From the NCBI RefSeq assembly GCF_900291015.1, contig NZ_OLKL01000020.1:124001-188000 (forward strand): DNA of 64,000 nt, given 5' to 3'. Shown here piece after piece: positions 1 to 9,384 of the stretch (the first letter of the stretch is position 1; each line of letters opens with the position of its first letter). The position numbers and the translations under genes were made by a program. The notes under the pieces are model-generated. The model worked only from the letters and a program-made list of their open reading frames with translations. It had not been told where the DNA came from and ran no database searches. The DNA comes from Pseudomonas persica. Lineage in GTDB: Bacteria > Pseudomonadota > Gammaproteobacteria > Pseudomonadales > Pseudomonadaceae.

Positions 1-2323
1 TGCTGCTCTTGATGTTCTGCGCCTCGTCCAGTACCAGCACGTGCCAGGCTTGGGCGCGCAGGTGCTCGAGGTCGCGCGGCACCAGGGCATAGGTGGTCAG
101 CACCAGGTCGTATTCGTGCAGCTTGGCGAAATGCTTGCTGCGCCCCGGGCCTTGCAGGGCCAGCACGCGCAGCTCGGGGGCGAAGCGCTGGGCTTCGTCC
201 AGCCAGTTGGGTACCAGGCTGGTTGGCATCACCGCAAGGGCCGGTGCGCTCAGGCGCCCGGACTGTTTCTCCAGCAGCAGGTGTGCCAGGGCCTGCAGGG
301 TCTTGCCCAGGCCCATGTCATCGCCAAGGATGCCGCCGGTGCCCATCTCGCGCAGCGCCTGCAGCCAGTTCAGGCCCTGTTGCTGGTAAGGGCGCAGGCT
401 GGCCTGTAGCCCTGTCGGCGGCTCTACCTGCAGGTCGCGGGCATCGCGCAGGCGACGGCCCAGGTCGCGCACATGCTCGCCACCCTGCCAATGCAGCGGC
501 AGGCCTTCGATGTCGTTCAGGCGTGCGGCATCGGCACGGTCCAGGCGCAGGGACGGGCCTGCGGCGTCTTCGTGCAGGTACAGCTCGCCCAGGGTGCCCA
601 TCACTGCCTTGATGCGGCCATAGGGTAAGGCAACGCGCAGGGCCGGGGCATCGAGGCGGCCGCGGTTGAGGTCGATCAGCAGGTGCTCGTCGTCATTGCG
701 CCGGGCCAGTTCGCTGGGGCGCAGCAGTTCCGGGTTGCTGCGCAGCAGTTGCAGCACGATCGGCAGCAGGCTGTGGCGCTGGCCATCGACCACGATGCCC
801 AGTTCCAGGTCGAACCATTCATGGCCGGGCGCTTCATCGATGGTCGCGTACCAGTCGTCCACCTCCTGCAGGTTGAAGGCAAAGTCACGGTGGATGTCGA
901 TGTTCCAACCGGCTTCGCGCAGGCGCGGCAGGCCTTCGCGGGCAAAGCGCAGCCAGGCTTCGTCATCGGGCAGCTGGTACATTTCGCCGGCGCTGTCGGG
1001 TAAAGCCTTGCTCTGCCGGGTAGCAGCCTTGAAACCCAAGTCGCGTAGCGCCTTGCGCAGCGCCTGTTCGGCCTGGGGCTGGCGGCGAATACGTTGACTG
1101 GTGGCGTCCACCAGGCGGGTCAGTGGCTTGTCGTCGTTGCCTATGGCGCGCAGGCCGTCGTAGTCGAACGCCAAGGCGGCACGGTGTTGCATCTGCCGTT
1201 GCATGCGGCCGGTCTTGGGCATGTAGGCACTGAATTCGAGGCTGCCAAGGGTCAGCTGGGGCCTGGGCTGAATATGCTCGATCACTTCACTGCGCACACT
1301 TGTGGGAGTTGGGACCTGGCGGTTCAGCGCGTTCAGCCGGTGGCTCAGCGGAATGATCAGATGCTCCGGCACCGTCGGTGCGCTGGCAAGCTGGCTGGCA
1401 ACGAAGGGGTCAAGATCATGCAGCAGTTTGCCGGTAAGCCCCGTCTGGGTATCAATGTAGTAGAGCGGGTCCAGTGGCAGTGCCATATCGTGCACTTTGT
1501 CAGCGTTCTGCCAGGCGCCACGATAGCTACCGTTGTCGAGCCTCACCCAGCGGAATTCGGCATGGAGTGCTGGCCCGGGGGATAACAGCGTTTGGTGGCC
1601 CAGCAGCAAGCGTCCGCTAGCCAGTGCGAACTCGTACAACTCGGCGCCTTTTTTACCTTCCAGCCTGGCAATGGGCAGGCTGTAATCTTTGCCGAGGGCG
1701 TCAACCAACCTCAGGATGCGCAGGTCTTCATCCGTTACATAGCGTGGCGTGTAGTAGAGCAGTTCAGGCAGCGAGCTGGGGCGCCCCAGATTCAGCTGCC
1801 CATCAGCTTGCCGGGTGCCTTTGAAAACGCTGAGCATGCACCGGCCTTGCTCGTTGCTGAGCAGATAGTAGAGCGAGGGGCCTTTGCGTTTGGTGGGCTC
1901 TACAGGCTCTGCCGTAACCTCCAGTGCTTCGACCCAATGGGCGAGTTCAGGGGGCAGGTCAAGCGACTGCTGTGCGGCTTCGGTGGGGGGATGCGAAGGT
2001 TCTTGAGTGCCTTCGGGGCAATCCGGTCCCTGTTCCAGCAGGTAAAGAGCGGCGGCGCAATGCTTGCAGTTCTCGCCTACCGGGCAAGAGCACGTGCCCT
2101 CGCATTCCAGGCCATCTTCAGTCATTTCCAGGGTGATGCGCTGATAGTAGGTGCGTCCTGCCGAGCCTGTGCATTGAGCGCGGATCGTCAGGCCATGGAT
2201 CGACACGATTTCGCTTCTACCTTCTTCGGCATATTCCTGGCCACGGCGCAGGGTCTTGCGATCAAACGCAAGGGTCCAGCCGTTGTGCCCGCGCACGAAG
2301 AACTGCGCATCGCTCTCGCTCAC
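1..2323 (-). CDS. SWIM zinc-finger SNF2-family helicase, N-terminal 774 residues (C-terminus outside window)
   Basis: Superfamily 2 DNA-dependent ATPase of the bacterial SNF2 type. An N-terminal SWIM zinc finger is visible as C78-x-C80, C86-x-H88. A long middle region precedes the helicase core: Walker A DDMGLGKT with Lys about 674 (near base 303) and the DEAQ box (DEAQNIKS) at about 766. The frame is open from 2323 to the window edge, so helicase motifs III-VI lie beyond base 1. The start is a GTG at 2321-2323, one base after the csiV stop, which implies translational coupling to csiV and mfd. SWIM-SNF2 proteins are thought to remodel DNA-protein complexes; co-transcription with mfd suggests a repair or transcription-linked role, which is inference. 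The plus-strand open frames here are shadows. Confidence 0.9.
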   Translation of the reverse strand, partial: MSESDAQFFVRGHNGWTLAFDRKTLRRGQEYAEEGRSEIVSIHGLTIRAQCTGSAGRTYYQRITLEMTEDGLECEGTCSCPVGENCKHCAAALYLLEQGPDCPEGTQEPSHPPTEAAQQSLDLPPELAHWVEALEVTAEPVEPTKRKGPSLYYLLSNEQGRCMLSVFKGTRQADGQLNLGRPSSLPELLYYTPRYVTDEDLRILRLVDALGKDYSLPIARLEGKKGAELYEFALASGRLLLGHQTLLSPGPALHAEFRWVRLDNGSYRGAWQNADKVHDMALPLDPLYYIDTQTGLTGKLLHDLDPFVASQLASAPTVPEHLIIPLSHRLNALNRQVPTPTSVRSEVIEHIQPRPQLTLGSLEFSAYMPKTGRMQRQMQHRAALAFDYDGLRAIGNDDKPLTRLVDATSQRIRRQPQAEQALRKALRDLGFKAATRQSKALPDSAGEMYQLPDDEAWLRFAREGLPRLREAGWNIDIHRDFAFNLQEVDDWYATIDEAPGHEWFDLELGIVVDGQRHSLLPIVLQLLRSNPELLRPSELARRNDDEHLLIDLNRGRLDAPALRVALPYGRIKAVMGTLGELYLHEDAAGPSLRLDRADAARLNDIEGLPLHWQGGEHVRDLGRRLRDARDLQVEPPTGLQASLRPYQQQGLNWLQALREMGTGGILGDDMGLGKTLQALAHLLLEKQSGRLSAPALAVMPTSLVPNWLDEAQRFAPELRVLALQGPGRSKHFAKLHEYDLVLTTYALVPRDLEHLRAQAWHVLVLDEAQNIKSS

Positions 2324-2324
2324 A

Positions 2325-2897
2325 TCACTGCTCCATCATCTTCGGGTCCATCACCGGCATTTTCGGTGTGCCCGGTGGTGTCACTTTCAGCAGCAGCGCC
2401 AGGTGCCCGCCGTCGAGGAAGGTCAGTTGGCCGCCCTTGACGTTGCTGTTGCTCTGCTTGAACTGCTCGCTCTGCAGCACGCTGCCGTTGCCGTCCAGCT
2501 GGTTGACCCAGAAGTTGGCGTCGACCGCGATGAAGCGGCCTTCAGTGATGCTCAGGTTGCCTTCGATGGGGAAGTGGCCGAACTGTTCGGCACCTTCGCC
2601 CAAGGCGATGCGGCTGGGTTCGCTGCCAACCTGCTGCTGCCAGGCCTTGTGCATCAAGACGGTGTAGTCGGCGGTGGCTTCCAGGCGGGTGGCTTCGTCT
2701 TCCAACGCCGGGCGGCGCTCGGCGTCCTTTTTCAGGCGCGGGGCGCCGGCGCTCCAGTTTTCCGGGGCGAACGGGCTGGTGAAGGCGGGCACGCTGTTCT
2801 GCCGCACCAGAATCATTTCCACCTGATACAGGCCTTCGGCGAAGGCGGCCGGGGCGAACAGCGCCAGCAACAGGGTCAGGCAACGGATGGCACGCAT
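2325..2897 (-). CDS. csiV: CsiV-family periplasmic protein
   Basis: 190-residue exported protein. Residues 1-20 form a signal peptide (basic start, then LLLALFAPAAFA, with cleavage likely after the final AFA). The sequence resembles the CsiV family (peptidoglycan-associated factor first described in Vibrio for SecA and cell-wall stress phenotypes), commonly found beside mfd in Pseudomonas; role here is inferred from the family. The body contains the family-type segments LYQVEMILVRQN near the N-terminus and EGRFIAVDANFWVNQ. It begins 9 nt after the mfd stop and its own stop is one base before the helicase GTG, so mfd-csiV-helicase reads as one minus-strand operon. Confidence 0.75.
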   Translation of the reverse strand: MRAIRCLTLLLALFAPAAFAEGLYQVEMILVRQNSVPAFTSPFAPENWSAGAPRLKKDAERRPALEDEATRLEATADYTVLMHKAWQQQVGSEPSRIALGEGAEQFGHFPIEGNLSITEGRFIAVDANFWVNQLDGNGSVLQSEQFKQSNSNVKGGQLTFLDGGHLALLLKVTPPGTPKMPVMDPKMMEQ

Positions 2898-2906
2898 GGG
2901 TCTTCC

Positions 2907-5900
2907 TTAGGCAGGCTGTGGGGTCAGGCGCTCGAACAGCGCCTCCAGGGTATTGAAGCGTTCGTCGGGGCGTTCCATCGGTACCAGGAAGCGGAACTGG
3001 GTGGCGCCTTCGAACTTGTAGCGTTTGGGCTGGCCCTGGATCAGCTTGATCAGGGTCAGCGGGTCGACCGGGGTCTCGGCCTCGAACTCGAGCTTGCCGC
3101 CGTTGGGGCCGGCGTCGACTTTCTTGATGCCGAGCTTTTCCGCGTGCAGCTTGAGCGAGGTCAGGCGCACCAGGTTTTTGGTCGGCTCGGGCAGCAGGCC
3201 GAAGCGGTCGATCATCTCCACCTGCAGGTCCTTGAGGCCTTCTTCGTCGGCGGCCGAGGCGATGCGCTTGTACAGGATCAGGCGCGCGTGCACATCGGGC
3301 AGGTAATCCTCGGGGATCAGCGCCGGCAGGCGCAGGTTGATCTCCGGGCCGCCGCCCAGCGGTTGTTCCAGGTTGGGCTGGGTGCCCTTGCGAATCGCCT
3401 TGACTGCGCGTTCGAGCATTTCCATGTACAGGGTGAAGCCCACTGCCTGGATCTGCCCGCTCTGGCCTTCGCCCAGCAACTCGCCGGCGCCGCGGATTTC
3501 CAGGTCGTTGGTGGCCAGTACGAAGCCGGCACCGAGGTCCTGGGTGTTGGCGATCGCCTCCAGGCGTTTCTCGGCATCGGCGCTGACCTTCTGCCGGGTC
3601 GGCGTCAGCAGGTAGGCGTAGGCCTGGTGGTGGCTACGGCCAACCCGGCCGCGCAACTGGTGCAACTGGGCCAGGCCGAACTTGTCGGCACGCTCGATGA
3701 CGATGGTGTTGGCGCTGGGCACGTCGATGCCGGTTTCGATGATGGTCGAGGCCACCAGCACGTTGAAGCGCTTGTGGTAGAAGTCGCTCATCACCTGTTC
3801 CAGCTCGCGCTCGCGCATCTGCCCGTGGCCGATGCCGATGCGCGCCTCGGGCACCAGTTCGGCAAGGTCGGCGGCGCATTTCTCGATGGTTTTCACATCG
3901 TTGTGCAGGTAGTACACCTGGCCGCCGCGCAACAGTTCACGCAGCAGCGCCTCCTTCACCGTGCTCTTGTTCTGCTCCATGACGAAGGTGCGCACCGACA
4001 GGCGCCGCGCCGGTGGCGTGGCGATGATGGACAGGTCGCGCATGCCCGCCACGGCCATGTTCAGCGTGCGCGGAATCGGTGTGGCGGTGAGGGTGAGGAT
4101 GTCCACCTCGCTGCGCAGGGCCTTGAGTTGTTCCTTCTGACGCACGCCGAAGCGGTGTTCTTCGTCGATGATGGCCAGGCCCAGGTCCTTGAAACGCACA
4201 TCGTCCTGCAGCAGCTTGTGGGTGCCGATAAGGATGTCGATCTTGCCTTCGGCCAGCTCGGCGGCTGCGGCGGCCACTTCCTTGGCCGATTTGAACCGGC
4301 TCATCACTTCCACGGTCACCGGCCAGTCGGCAAAGCGGTCGCGGAAGCTGTTGTAGTGTTGCTGGGCGAGCAGGGTGGTGGGCACCAGCACAGCCACCTG
4401 GCGGCCGCTGTGCACGGCGATGAACGCTGCGCGCATGGCCACTTCGGTCTTGCCGAAGCCGACGTCGCCGCACACCAGGCGGTCCATCGGCTTGGGCGCC
4501 AGCATGTCGGCGCGCACAGCTTCGATGGCAGCCTGCTGGTCCGGGGTTTCCTCGAACGGGAAACCGGCGCTGAAAGTGGCGTAGTCGGCGGACGGGTCGG
4601 CAAACGCATAGCCCTTGCGCGCGGCGCGGCGGGCATAGATGTCGAGCAGTTCGGCAGCCACGTCGCGCACCTGTTCGGCGGCCTTGCGCTTGGCCTTTTG
4701 CCAGGCCTCCGAACCCAACCGGTGCAGCGGTGCCAGGGCGTCGTCGCTGCCGGTGTAGCGGGCGATCAGGTGCAGGTTGGCCACCGGCACGTACAGCTTG
4801 GCGTTCTCGGCGTATTCCAGGGTGAGGAATTCGGCGGCCTGGTCGTCGATTTCCAGGGTGGCCAGGCCCAGGTAGCGGCCCACGCCATGGTCGATGTGCA
4901 CCACCGGCGCGCCTTCGCGCAACTCGGTCAGGTTCTTGATCACCGCGTCATTGGCGGTTTCGCCGCGCTTGTCGCGGCGGCGGCGCTGCATGACCCGCTG
5001 GCCGAACAGCGGGCTTTCGGCGACCAGGGCCAGGCCTGGGTCGTCCAGCAGCAGGCCGTCGTCGAGCGGGGCGATGGTGATCGCCAGGCGCTCGCTGCCG
5101 GTGATGAAGTCGGCCCAGCCGTCAACGGTGTGCGGGCGCAGTTTCAGCCGATCGAGCAGCTCCAGCAGCACTTCGCGGCGGCCCGCCGATTCGGCGGTGA
5201 ACAGCACGCGGCCGGGGAACTGGTCGAGGAAATTGGCCAGTTCGGCCAGCGGCTGGTTGGCCTTGGCCTCGATCGCCAGGTTGGGCAGGGCGCGCGCCGG
5301 GAAGCGCTCGCGGCCCACGCCCGGGTCGAGGTCTTCAGTGCTGACCACCACCCGTGGCCATTGCTTGAGCCGGGCGAAACAGTCTTCCACTGGCAGGAAC
5401 AGCTCGGCTGGCGGCAGTAGCGGCCGGCTGAGATCGCCACGGCGGTCTTCATAACGCCCGCGCACGTCGTTCCAGAAGTGTTCGGCGGCCTGTTCCACGC
5501 CGGGCAGCGAGAACACCTGGGTGTCGGCCGGCAGGTAGTCGAACAGGGTCGAGGTTTCTTCGAAGAACAGCGGCAGGTAGTACTCGATGCCGGCGGGGAT
5601 GATGCCGCTGGCCAGGTCCTGGAAGATCGCGCTGCGGCGGAAGTCGACGTCGAAGCGTTCGCGAAAGCGCGCCTTGAAGCGGGTCACTTCCTCTTTCTGC
5701 ATCGGGAATTCGCGCGCCGGCAGCAGGCGCACCGAACCCACCTTGTCGATCGAGCGCTGGGTCTCGGGGTCGAAGGTGCGCAGCGTCTCGATCTCGTCAT
5801 CGAACAGGTCGATGCGGTAGGGCAGCTTGCTGCCCATCGGGAACAGGTCGATCAACGCGCCGCGTACGGCGAACTCGCCATGCTCGTAGACAGTGTCGAC

Positions 5901-6368
5901 GCAGCGGTAGCCACTGGCCTCTAGGCGCAGGCGCATCTGCTCCACGTCGATGGTCTGGCCCACGTCCAGGACCAGGCTGCTGCCTAGCAGGAAACGGGTC
6001 GGCGCCAGGCGGTGCAGGGCGGTGGTGATCGGCACCACGAGGATACCGTGGCTCAGCTCCGGCAGGCGGTAGAGGCTGGCGATGCGCTGGGAAATGATGT
6101 CCTGGTGCGGCGAGAACAGGTCGTAGGGCAGGGTTTCCCAATCGGGGAACGGCAGCACCGGCAGGTCCGGGGCAAAGAAGCGAAGCTCCTGTTCCAGACG
6201 GTCGGCAGCCTGGCTGTCGGCAGTCAGCAGCAGAGTGAAGCGGCCTGCGCTGCTGGCGGCCTCGGCGATGGCCAGGCTGAGGGCGGCACCGGGTAGATTG
6301 CCCCAGGTTTGTTTGCCGGCCGTAGCCGACATTTGCGGAAGGCGCAGAACTGACACGGGAGAATGCAC
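2907..6368 (-). CDS. mfd: Transcription-repair coupling factor Mfd
   Basis: 1153 residues, the full length of the family. Mfd removes RNA polymerase stalled at DNA lesions and recruits UvrA. The N-terminal UvrB-like part includes PDWETLPYD and SPHQDIISQR near residues 75-90. An RNAP-interacting region around HIDHGVGRYLGL follows, then the RecG-like translocase: Walker A GDVGFGKT (Lys 640), DEEH box at 735-738, TATPIPRTLNM motif III, and GIDVPSANTIVIERAD and QLRGRVGR motifs V-VI. The C-terminal TRCF domain is intact. The ATG at 6368 gives MHSPVSVLRL; a slightly later start is possible. It is divergent from gapB and first in an operon with csiV and the SNF2 helicase. Confidence 0.98.
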   Translation of the reverse strand: MHSPVSVLRLPQMSATAGKQTWGNLPGAALSLAIAEAASSAGRFTLLLTADSQAADRLEQELRFFAPDLPVLPFPDWETLPYDLFSPHQDIISQRIASLYRLPELSHGILVVPITTALHRLAPTRFLLGSSLVLDVGQTIDVEQMRLRLEASGYRCVDTVYEHGEFAVRGALIDLFPMGSKLPYRIDLFDDEIETLRTFDPETQRSIDKVGSVRLLPAREFPMQKEEVTRFKARFRERFDVDFRRSAIFQDLASGIIPAGIEYYLPLFFEETSTLFDYLPADTQVFSLPGVEQAAEHFWNDVRGRYEDRRGDLSRPLLPPAELFLPVEDCFARLKQWPRVVVSTEDLDPGVGRERFPARALPNLAIEAKANQPLAELANFLDQFPGRVLFTAESAGRREVLLELLDRLKLRPHTVDGWADFITGSERLAITIAPLDDGLLLDDPGLALVAESPLFGQRVMQRRRRDKRGETANDAVIKNLTELREGAPVVHIDHGVGRYLGLATLEIDDQAAEFLTLEYAENAKLYVPVANLHLIARYTGSDDALAPLHRLGSEAWQKAKRKAAEQVRDVAAELLDIYARRAARKGYAFADPSADYATFSAGFPFEETPDQQAAIEAVRADMLAPKPMDRLVCGDVGFGKTEVAMRAAFIAVHSGRQVAVLVPTTLLAQQHYNSFRDRFADWPVTVEVMSRFKSAKEVAAAAAELAEGKIDILIGTHKLLQDDVRFKDLGLAIIDEEHRFGVRQKEQLKALRSEVDILTLTATPIPRTLNMAVAGMRDLSIIATPPARRLSVRTFVMEQNKSTVKEALLRELLRGGQVYYLHNDVKTIEKCAADLAELVPEARIGIGHGQMRERELEQVMSDFYHKRFNVLVASTIIETGIDVPSANTIVIERADKFGLAQLHQLRGRVGRSHHQAYAYLLTPTRQKVSADAEKRLEAIANTQDLGAGFVLATNDLEIRGAGELLGEGQSGQIQAVGFTLYMEMLERAVKAIRKGTQPNLEQPLGGGPEINLRLPALIPEDYLPDVHARLILYKRIASAADEEGLKDLQVEMIDRFGLLPEPTKNLVRLTSLKLHAEKLGIKKVDAGPNGGKLEFEAETPVDPLTLIKLIQGQPKRYKFEGATQFRFLVPMERPDERFNTLEALFERLTPQPA

Positions 6369-6470
6369 TCCAAGCGTTGCGGCAAAGAGATCGATTGTAC
6401 CGGTGACGGTGCCGGCTGTCAGGCTCGAAAGGGCATGAACGCTGGCTTGCGTGGCCGCGACAGGCGCTCA

Positions 6471-6499
6471 TTGCCCGTAACGCGTTGGGGCGTCATAAT
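6471..6499 (+). promoter_or_regulatory. Sigma-70 promoter of gapB
   Basis: TTGCCC (6471-6476), a 17-bp spacer, then CATAAT (6494-6499). Transcription would start near 6506, giving a leader of about 33 nt before the GTG at 6539. It lies in the mfd/gapB divergent gap. Confidence 0.6.
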
Positions 6500-6538
6500 G
6501 TAGCCCCTTTTTTCTGTCCCTACATGTGGAAGGTTCCC

Positions 6539-7987
6539 GTGACTCAGAAGCCCGACCAGTGTCTTGGTGAGTGGATCGATCGTGAAGCCCTGGCTGAAGC
6601 GATGATCCCGCTTATCGGTCAGCTCTACCGCAACAACAACGTGGTGAGCTCGATTTATGGCCGTAGCCTGATCAACCGTTCGGTTATCTCGATCCTCAAG
6701 GCGCACCGCTTTGCGCGTCATCGTCAAGCCGACGAAACCGAACTGTCCGTCCACGAGACATTCCCCCTGCTCAAGGCCATGAGCGAGCTGAAACTGGGCG
6801 CCGCTTCGGTCGACCTGGGCAAGCTGGCCAGCAAGTTCAAGCAGGAAGGCAATGGCCGTACTGCCGAGCAGTTCGTCCGTGAAGAACTGGCCGAGGTGGT
6901 TGGCCAGCAGAACGCTTCGGCGCGCAAAGGCACCGACGTTGTCCTGTATGGCTTCGGCCGCATCGGCCGCCTGCTGGCGCGCATCCTGATCGAGAAGACC
7001 GGTGGTGGCGACGGCCTGCGCCTGCGCGCCATCGTCGTGCGCAAAGGCGCCGAGAACGATCTGGTCAAGCGTGCCAGCCTGCTGCGCCGTGACTCGGTGC
7101 ATGGCCCGTTCGATGGCACCATCACCATCGACGAAGCCAACAACACCATCACCGCCAACGGCAACCTGATCCAGGTTATCTACGCCAAGAGCCCGAGCGA
7201 AGTCGACTACACCCAGTACGGCATCAAAAACGCGCTGATCGTCGACAACACCGGCGTATGGCGTGATGCCGACGGCCTGGGCCAGCACCTGGCCTGCCCG
7301 GGCGCTGCCCGCGTGATCCTCACCGCACCTGGCAAGGGCGCGCTGAAGAACATCGTGCACGGCATCAACCACGGTGACATCGCTGCCGATGACAAGATCA
7401 TCTCGGCCGCTTCCTGCACCACCAACGCCATCGTGCCGGTGCTCAAGGCCATCAACGACCAGTACGGCATCGTCAACGGCCATGTCGAAACCGTTCACTC
7501 GTTCACCAACGACCAGAACCTGATCGACAACTTCCACAAGGGCAGCCGCCGTGGCCGTGCCGCGCCGCTGAACATGGTCATCACCGAAACCGGCGCCGCC
7601 ACTGCTGCCGCCAAGGCACTGCCAGTGCTGAAGGGCAAGCTGACCGGCAACGCCATTCGCGTACCGACGCCGAACGTTTCGATGGCCATCCTCAACCTGA
7701 ACCTCGAGAAGGCCACCAGCCGCGACGAGATCAACGAGTACCTGCGCCAGACCGCCATGCACTCGGAGCTGCACAAGCAGATCGATTACGTCAGCTCGCA
7801 GGAAGTGGTGTCGACCGACTTCGTAGGTTCCCGCCACGCCGGTGTGGTTGACGCCGAAGCGACCATCTGCAACGACAACCGCGTTGTTCTGTACGTCTGG
7901 TACGATAACGAATTCGGTTACAGCTGCCAGGTGGTTCGTGTGATGGAAGAAATGGCCGGTGTGAACCCGCCAGCGTTTCCGCACTGA
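6539..7987 (+). CDS. gapB: Glyceraldehyde-3-phosphate dehydrogenase, long N-terminal-extension type
   Basis: 482 residues if begun at the GTG 6539 (reads VTQKPDQC). An AAGG sits 6 nt upstream; an ATG at 6524 is the alternative. The first ~130 residues are an extension not found in classical GAPDH. The Rossmann motif GFGRIGR follows, and the catalytic cysteine is C293 in ASCTTNAIVPV. C-terminal WYDNEFGYSCQVV is the usual GAPDH signature. Oxidises glyceraldehyde-3-phosphate with NAD(P)+ or works in the gluconeogenic direction; pseudomonads carry several GAPDHs and this extended paralogue is usually linked to gluconeogenic growth (family knowledge). It stands alone between its own promoter and a strong terminator at 8011-8038. 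Confidence 0.93.
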   Translation: MTQKPDQCLGEWIDREALAEAMIPLIGQLYRNNNVVSSIYGRSLINRSVISILKAHRFARHRQADETELSVHETFPLLKAMSELKLGAASVDLGKLASKFKQEGNGRTAEQFVREELAEVVGQQNASARKGTDVVLYGFGRIGRLLARILIEKTGGGDGLRLRAIVVRKGAENDLVKRASLLRRDSVHGPFDGTITIDEANNTITANGNLIQVIYAKSPSEVDYTQYGIKNALIVDNTGVWRDADGLGQHLACPGAARVILTAPGKGALKNIVHGINHGDIAADDKIISAASCTTNAIVPVLKAINDQYGIVNGHVETVHSFTNDQNLIDNFHKGSRRGRAAPLNMVITETGAATAAAKALPVLKGKLTGNAIRVPTPNVSMAILNLNLEKATSRDEINEYLRQTAMHSELHKQIDYVSSQEVVSTDFVGSRHAGVVDAEATICNDNRVVLYVWYDNEFGYSCQVVRVMEEMAGVNPPAFPH

Positions 7988-8010
7988 TACGCTTGTAAGG
8001 CAATGAAAAA

Positions 8011-8038
8011 ACGGGAACCTTCGGGTTCCCGTTTTTTT
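8011..8038 (+). terminator. Rho-independent terminator of gapB
   Basis: Stem ACGGGAACC / GGTTCCCGT around a TTCG tetraloop, followed by seven T residues and preceded by an A-run (so it could act in both directions). It lies 23 nt after the gapB stop. Confidence 0.92.
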
Positions 8039-8057
8039 ATCCAGAATTTGTGTTGCC

Positions 8058-8160
8058 TGGGCCGGCCTCTTCGCGGGTAAACCCGCTCCCACAGGGGTAT
8101 CACATACTCTCAAGGCTGTGACATCCCTGTGAGAGCGGGTTTACCCGCGAAAGGGCCGGC
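8058..8160. repeat. REP pair, inverted (putida type)
   Basis: Two REP units facing each other: GCCGGCCTCTTCGCGGGTAA at 8060-8079 with its continuation ACCCGCTCCCACAGG, and the inverse copy from CCCTGTGAGAGCGGG to GGGCCGGC ending at 8160. Lies between the gapB terminator and apbE. Confidence 0.9.
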
Positions 8161-8183
8161 ACTGTCAACCGAGAAGTCAAACC

Positions 8184-9182
8184 TTGCGCACAGTCTTGAT
8201 GCTCATCCTGATGCTTCTGACCGCCTGCAACCAGGGCCCTACCATGGAGCGCCTGGGCGGCCCGACCATGGGCAGCAGCTACAGCATCCAGTACGTGCGC
8301 GAGCCCGGCGGCCCGGCGCCGGTCCAGGTGCAGGCGGCAGTCGAAACCATCCTGCACGACATCGACCAGCACTATTCGACCTACCGCGGCGATTCCACCG
8401 TCAGCCAGTTCAACCAGTTGCCCGCCAACCAGTGCTTGGCCTTGCCGCCCGACATGTTCGAACTGCTCAGCCTTGGTCAGCAGTTGGCCGAGCAGAGCAG
8501 CGGCGCCTTCGATCTCACCGTCGAACCCTTGCTCGACCTGTGGGGCTTCGGCCCCCAGGCCCGTCACGAGCAGGTACCCGATCCATTGGCCCTGGCCCAG
8601 TTGCGCCAGCGCGTGGGCTACCGGCATTTGCACATCCAGGGCCAGGCCCTGTGCAAGGACGCCGCGGTACAACTCGACTTCAACAGCATCGCCGCCGGCC
8701 ATGCCGTCGACCTGATTGCCGCGCGACTGCAGGCCATGGGCGTGGCCAGCTTTCTCGCCGAAGCCACCGGCGAGCTCAAGGCCGTCGGCCGCAAGCCCGA
8801 TGGCAGCCCCTGGCGCATCGCCCTGGAGCTGCCCCGCGAAGACCGCCAGATCGCCCGCCAGATCATCCCGGTCAATGGCCTTGCAGTATCAACCTCGGGT
8901 GACTATCGGCACTATTTCGAGGAGAATGGCCGGCGCTATTCGCACACCTTCGATGCCCGCCTTGGGCGCCCGGTGCGGCACGACCTGGCTGCGGTCACCG
9001 TGCTCGATGCCTCGGCGCTGCTGGCTGACGGCTATTCGACGCTGCTGTTGATCCTCGGTCCGGAACGTGGCTGGGATTTTGCCGTGGCGCATGGCCTGGC
9101 CGCGGTATTGGTGACTCGGGCCGAGGGTGGCTTCGTCTCCCGAACTACGCCCGCATTCGAACGGGCAGTGAAAGGCGAGTGA
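8184..9182 (+). CDS. apbE: ApbE-family FAD:protein FMN transferase lipoprotein
   Basis: 332 residues. The N-terminus reads MRTVLMLILMLLTAC: lipoprotein signal peptide with lipobox LTAC, placing it on the periplasmic side. I chose the TTG at 8184 because it keeps the basic residue of the signal peptide and has an AGAAG 8 nt upstream; ATG 8199 is the alternative. ApbE transfers FMN from FAD to Thr residues of target proteins such as NqrB/C and RnfD/G using Mg2+. Family motifs seen: LGGPTMGSSYSI at the mature N-terminus, LDFNSIAAGHAVD, STSGDYRHYF, YSHTFDARLGRP, and the metal-binding segment with ALLADGYST. The usual glycine-rich VGGE-type turn reads EATGELKAVG. No obvious flavinylation target is adjacent. 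Confidence 0.88.
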   Translation: MRTVLMLILMLLTACNQGPTMERLGGPTMGSSYSIQYVREPGGPAPVQVQAAVETILHDIDQHYSTYRGDSTVSQFNQLPANQCLALPPDMFELLSLGQQLAEQSSGAFDLTVEPLLDLWGFGPQARHEQVPDPLALAQLRQRVGYRHLHIQGQALCKDAAVQLDFNSIAAGHAVDLIAARLQAMGVASFLAEATGELKAVGRKPDGSPWRIALELPREDRQIARQIIPVNGLAVSTSGDYRHYFEENGRRYSHTFDARLGRPVRHDLAAVTVLDASALLADGYSTLLLILGPERGWDFAVAHGLAAVLVTRAEGGFVSRTTPAFERAVKGE

Positions 9183-9384
9183 AAGCACAAGCAGGGATGA
9201 TCGCTGCCAGGGAATGGTTCACACATGTAGTGCGGGCAAAATTGGCCTACGACGCGACCAAGGGTTAATGTGCGCGGCGTTCACGCTTGATTAGACTGCA
9301 CCCGAATTTTCTCATGGCGCCCCGGCGGCATGATCGCGCCCCGCGAGCGACCGTGGCTTGCGGGCCAGTTCTGAAGGAGTACGC

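Noticed and set aside
2256..5420. 1054-codon plus-strand open frame opposite mfd and csiV
   Set aside because: Low-complexity, Ala/Gly/His/Gln-rich translation with no motifs; a shadow of high-GC third positions in mfd.
6419..8113. 564-codon minus-strand frame opposite gapB
   Set aside because: Overlaps the well-supported gapB with its own promoter and terminator; composition is that of an antisense shadow.
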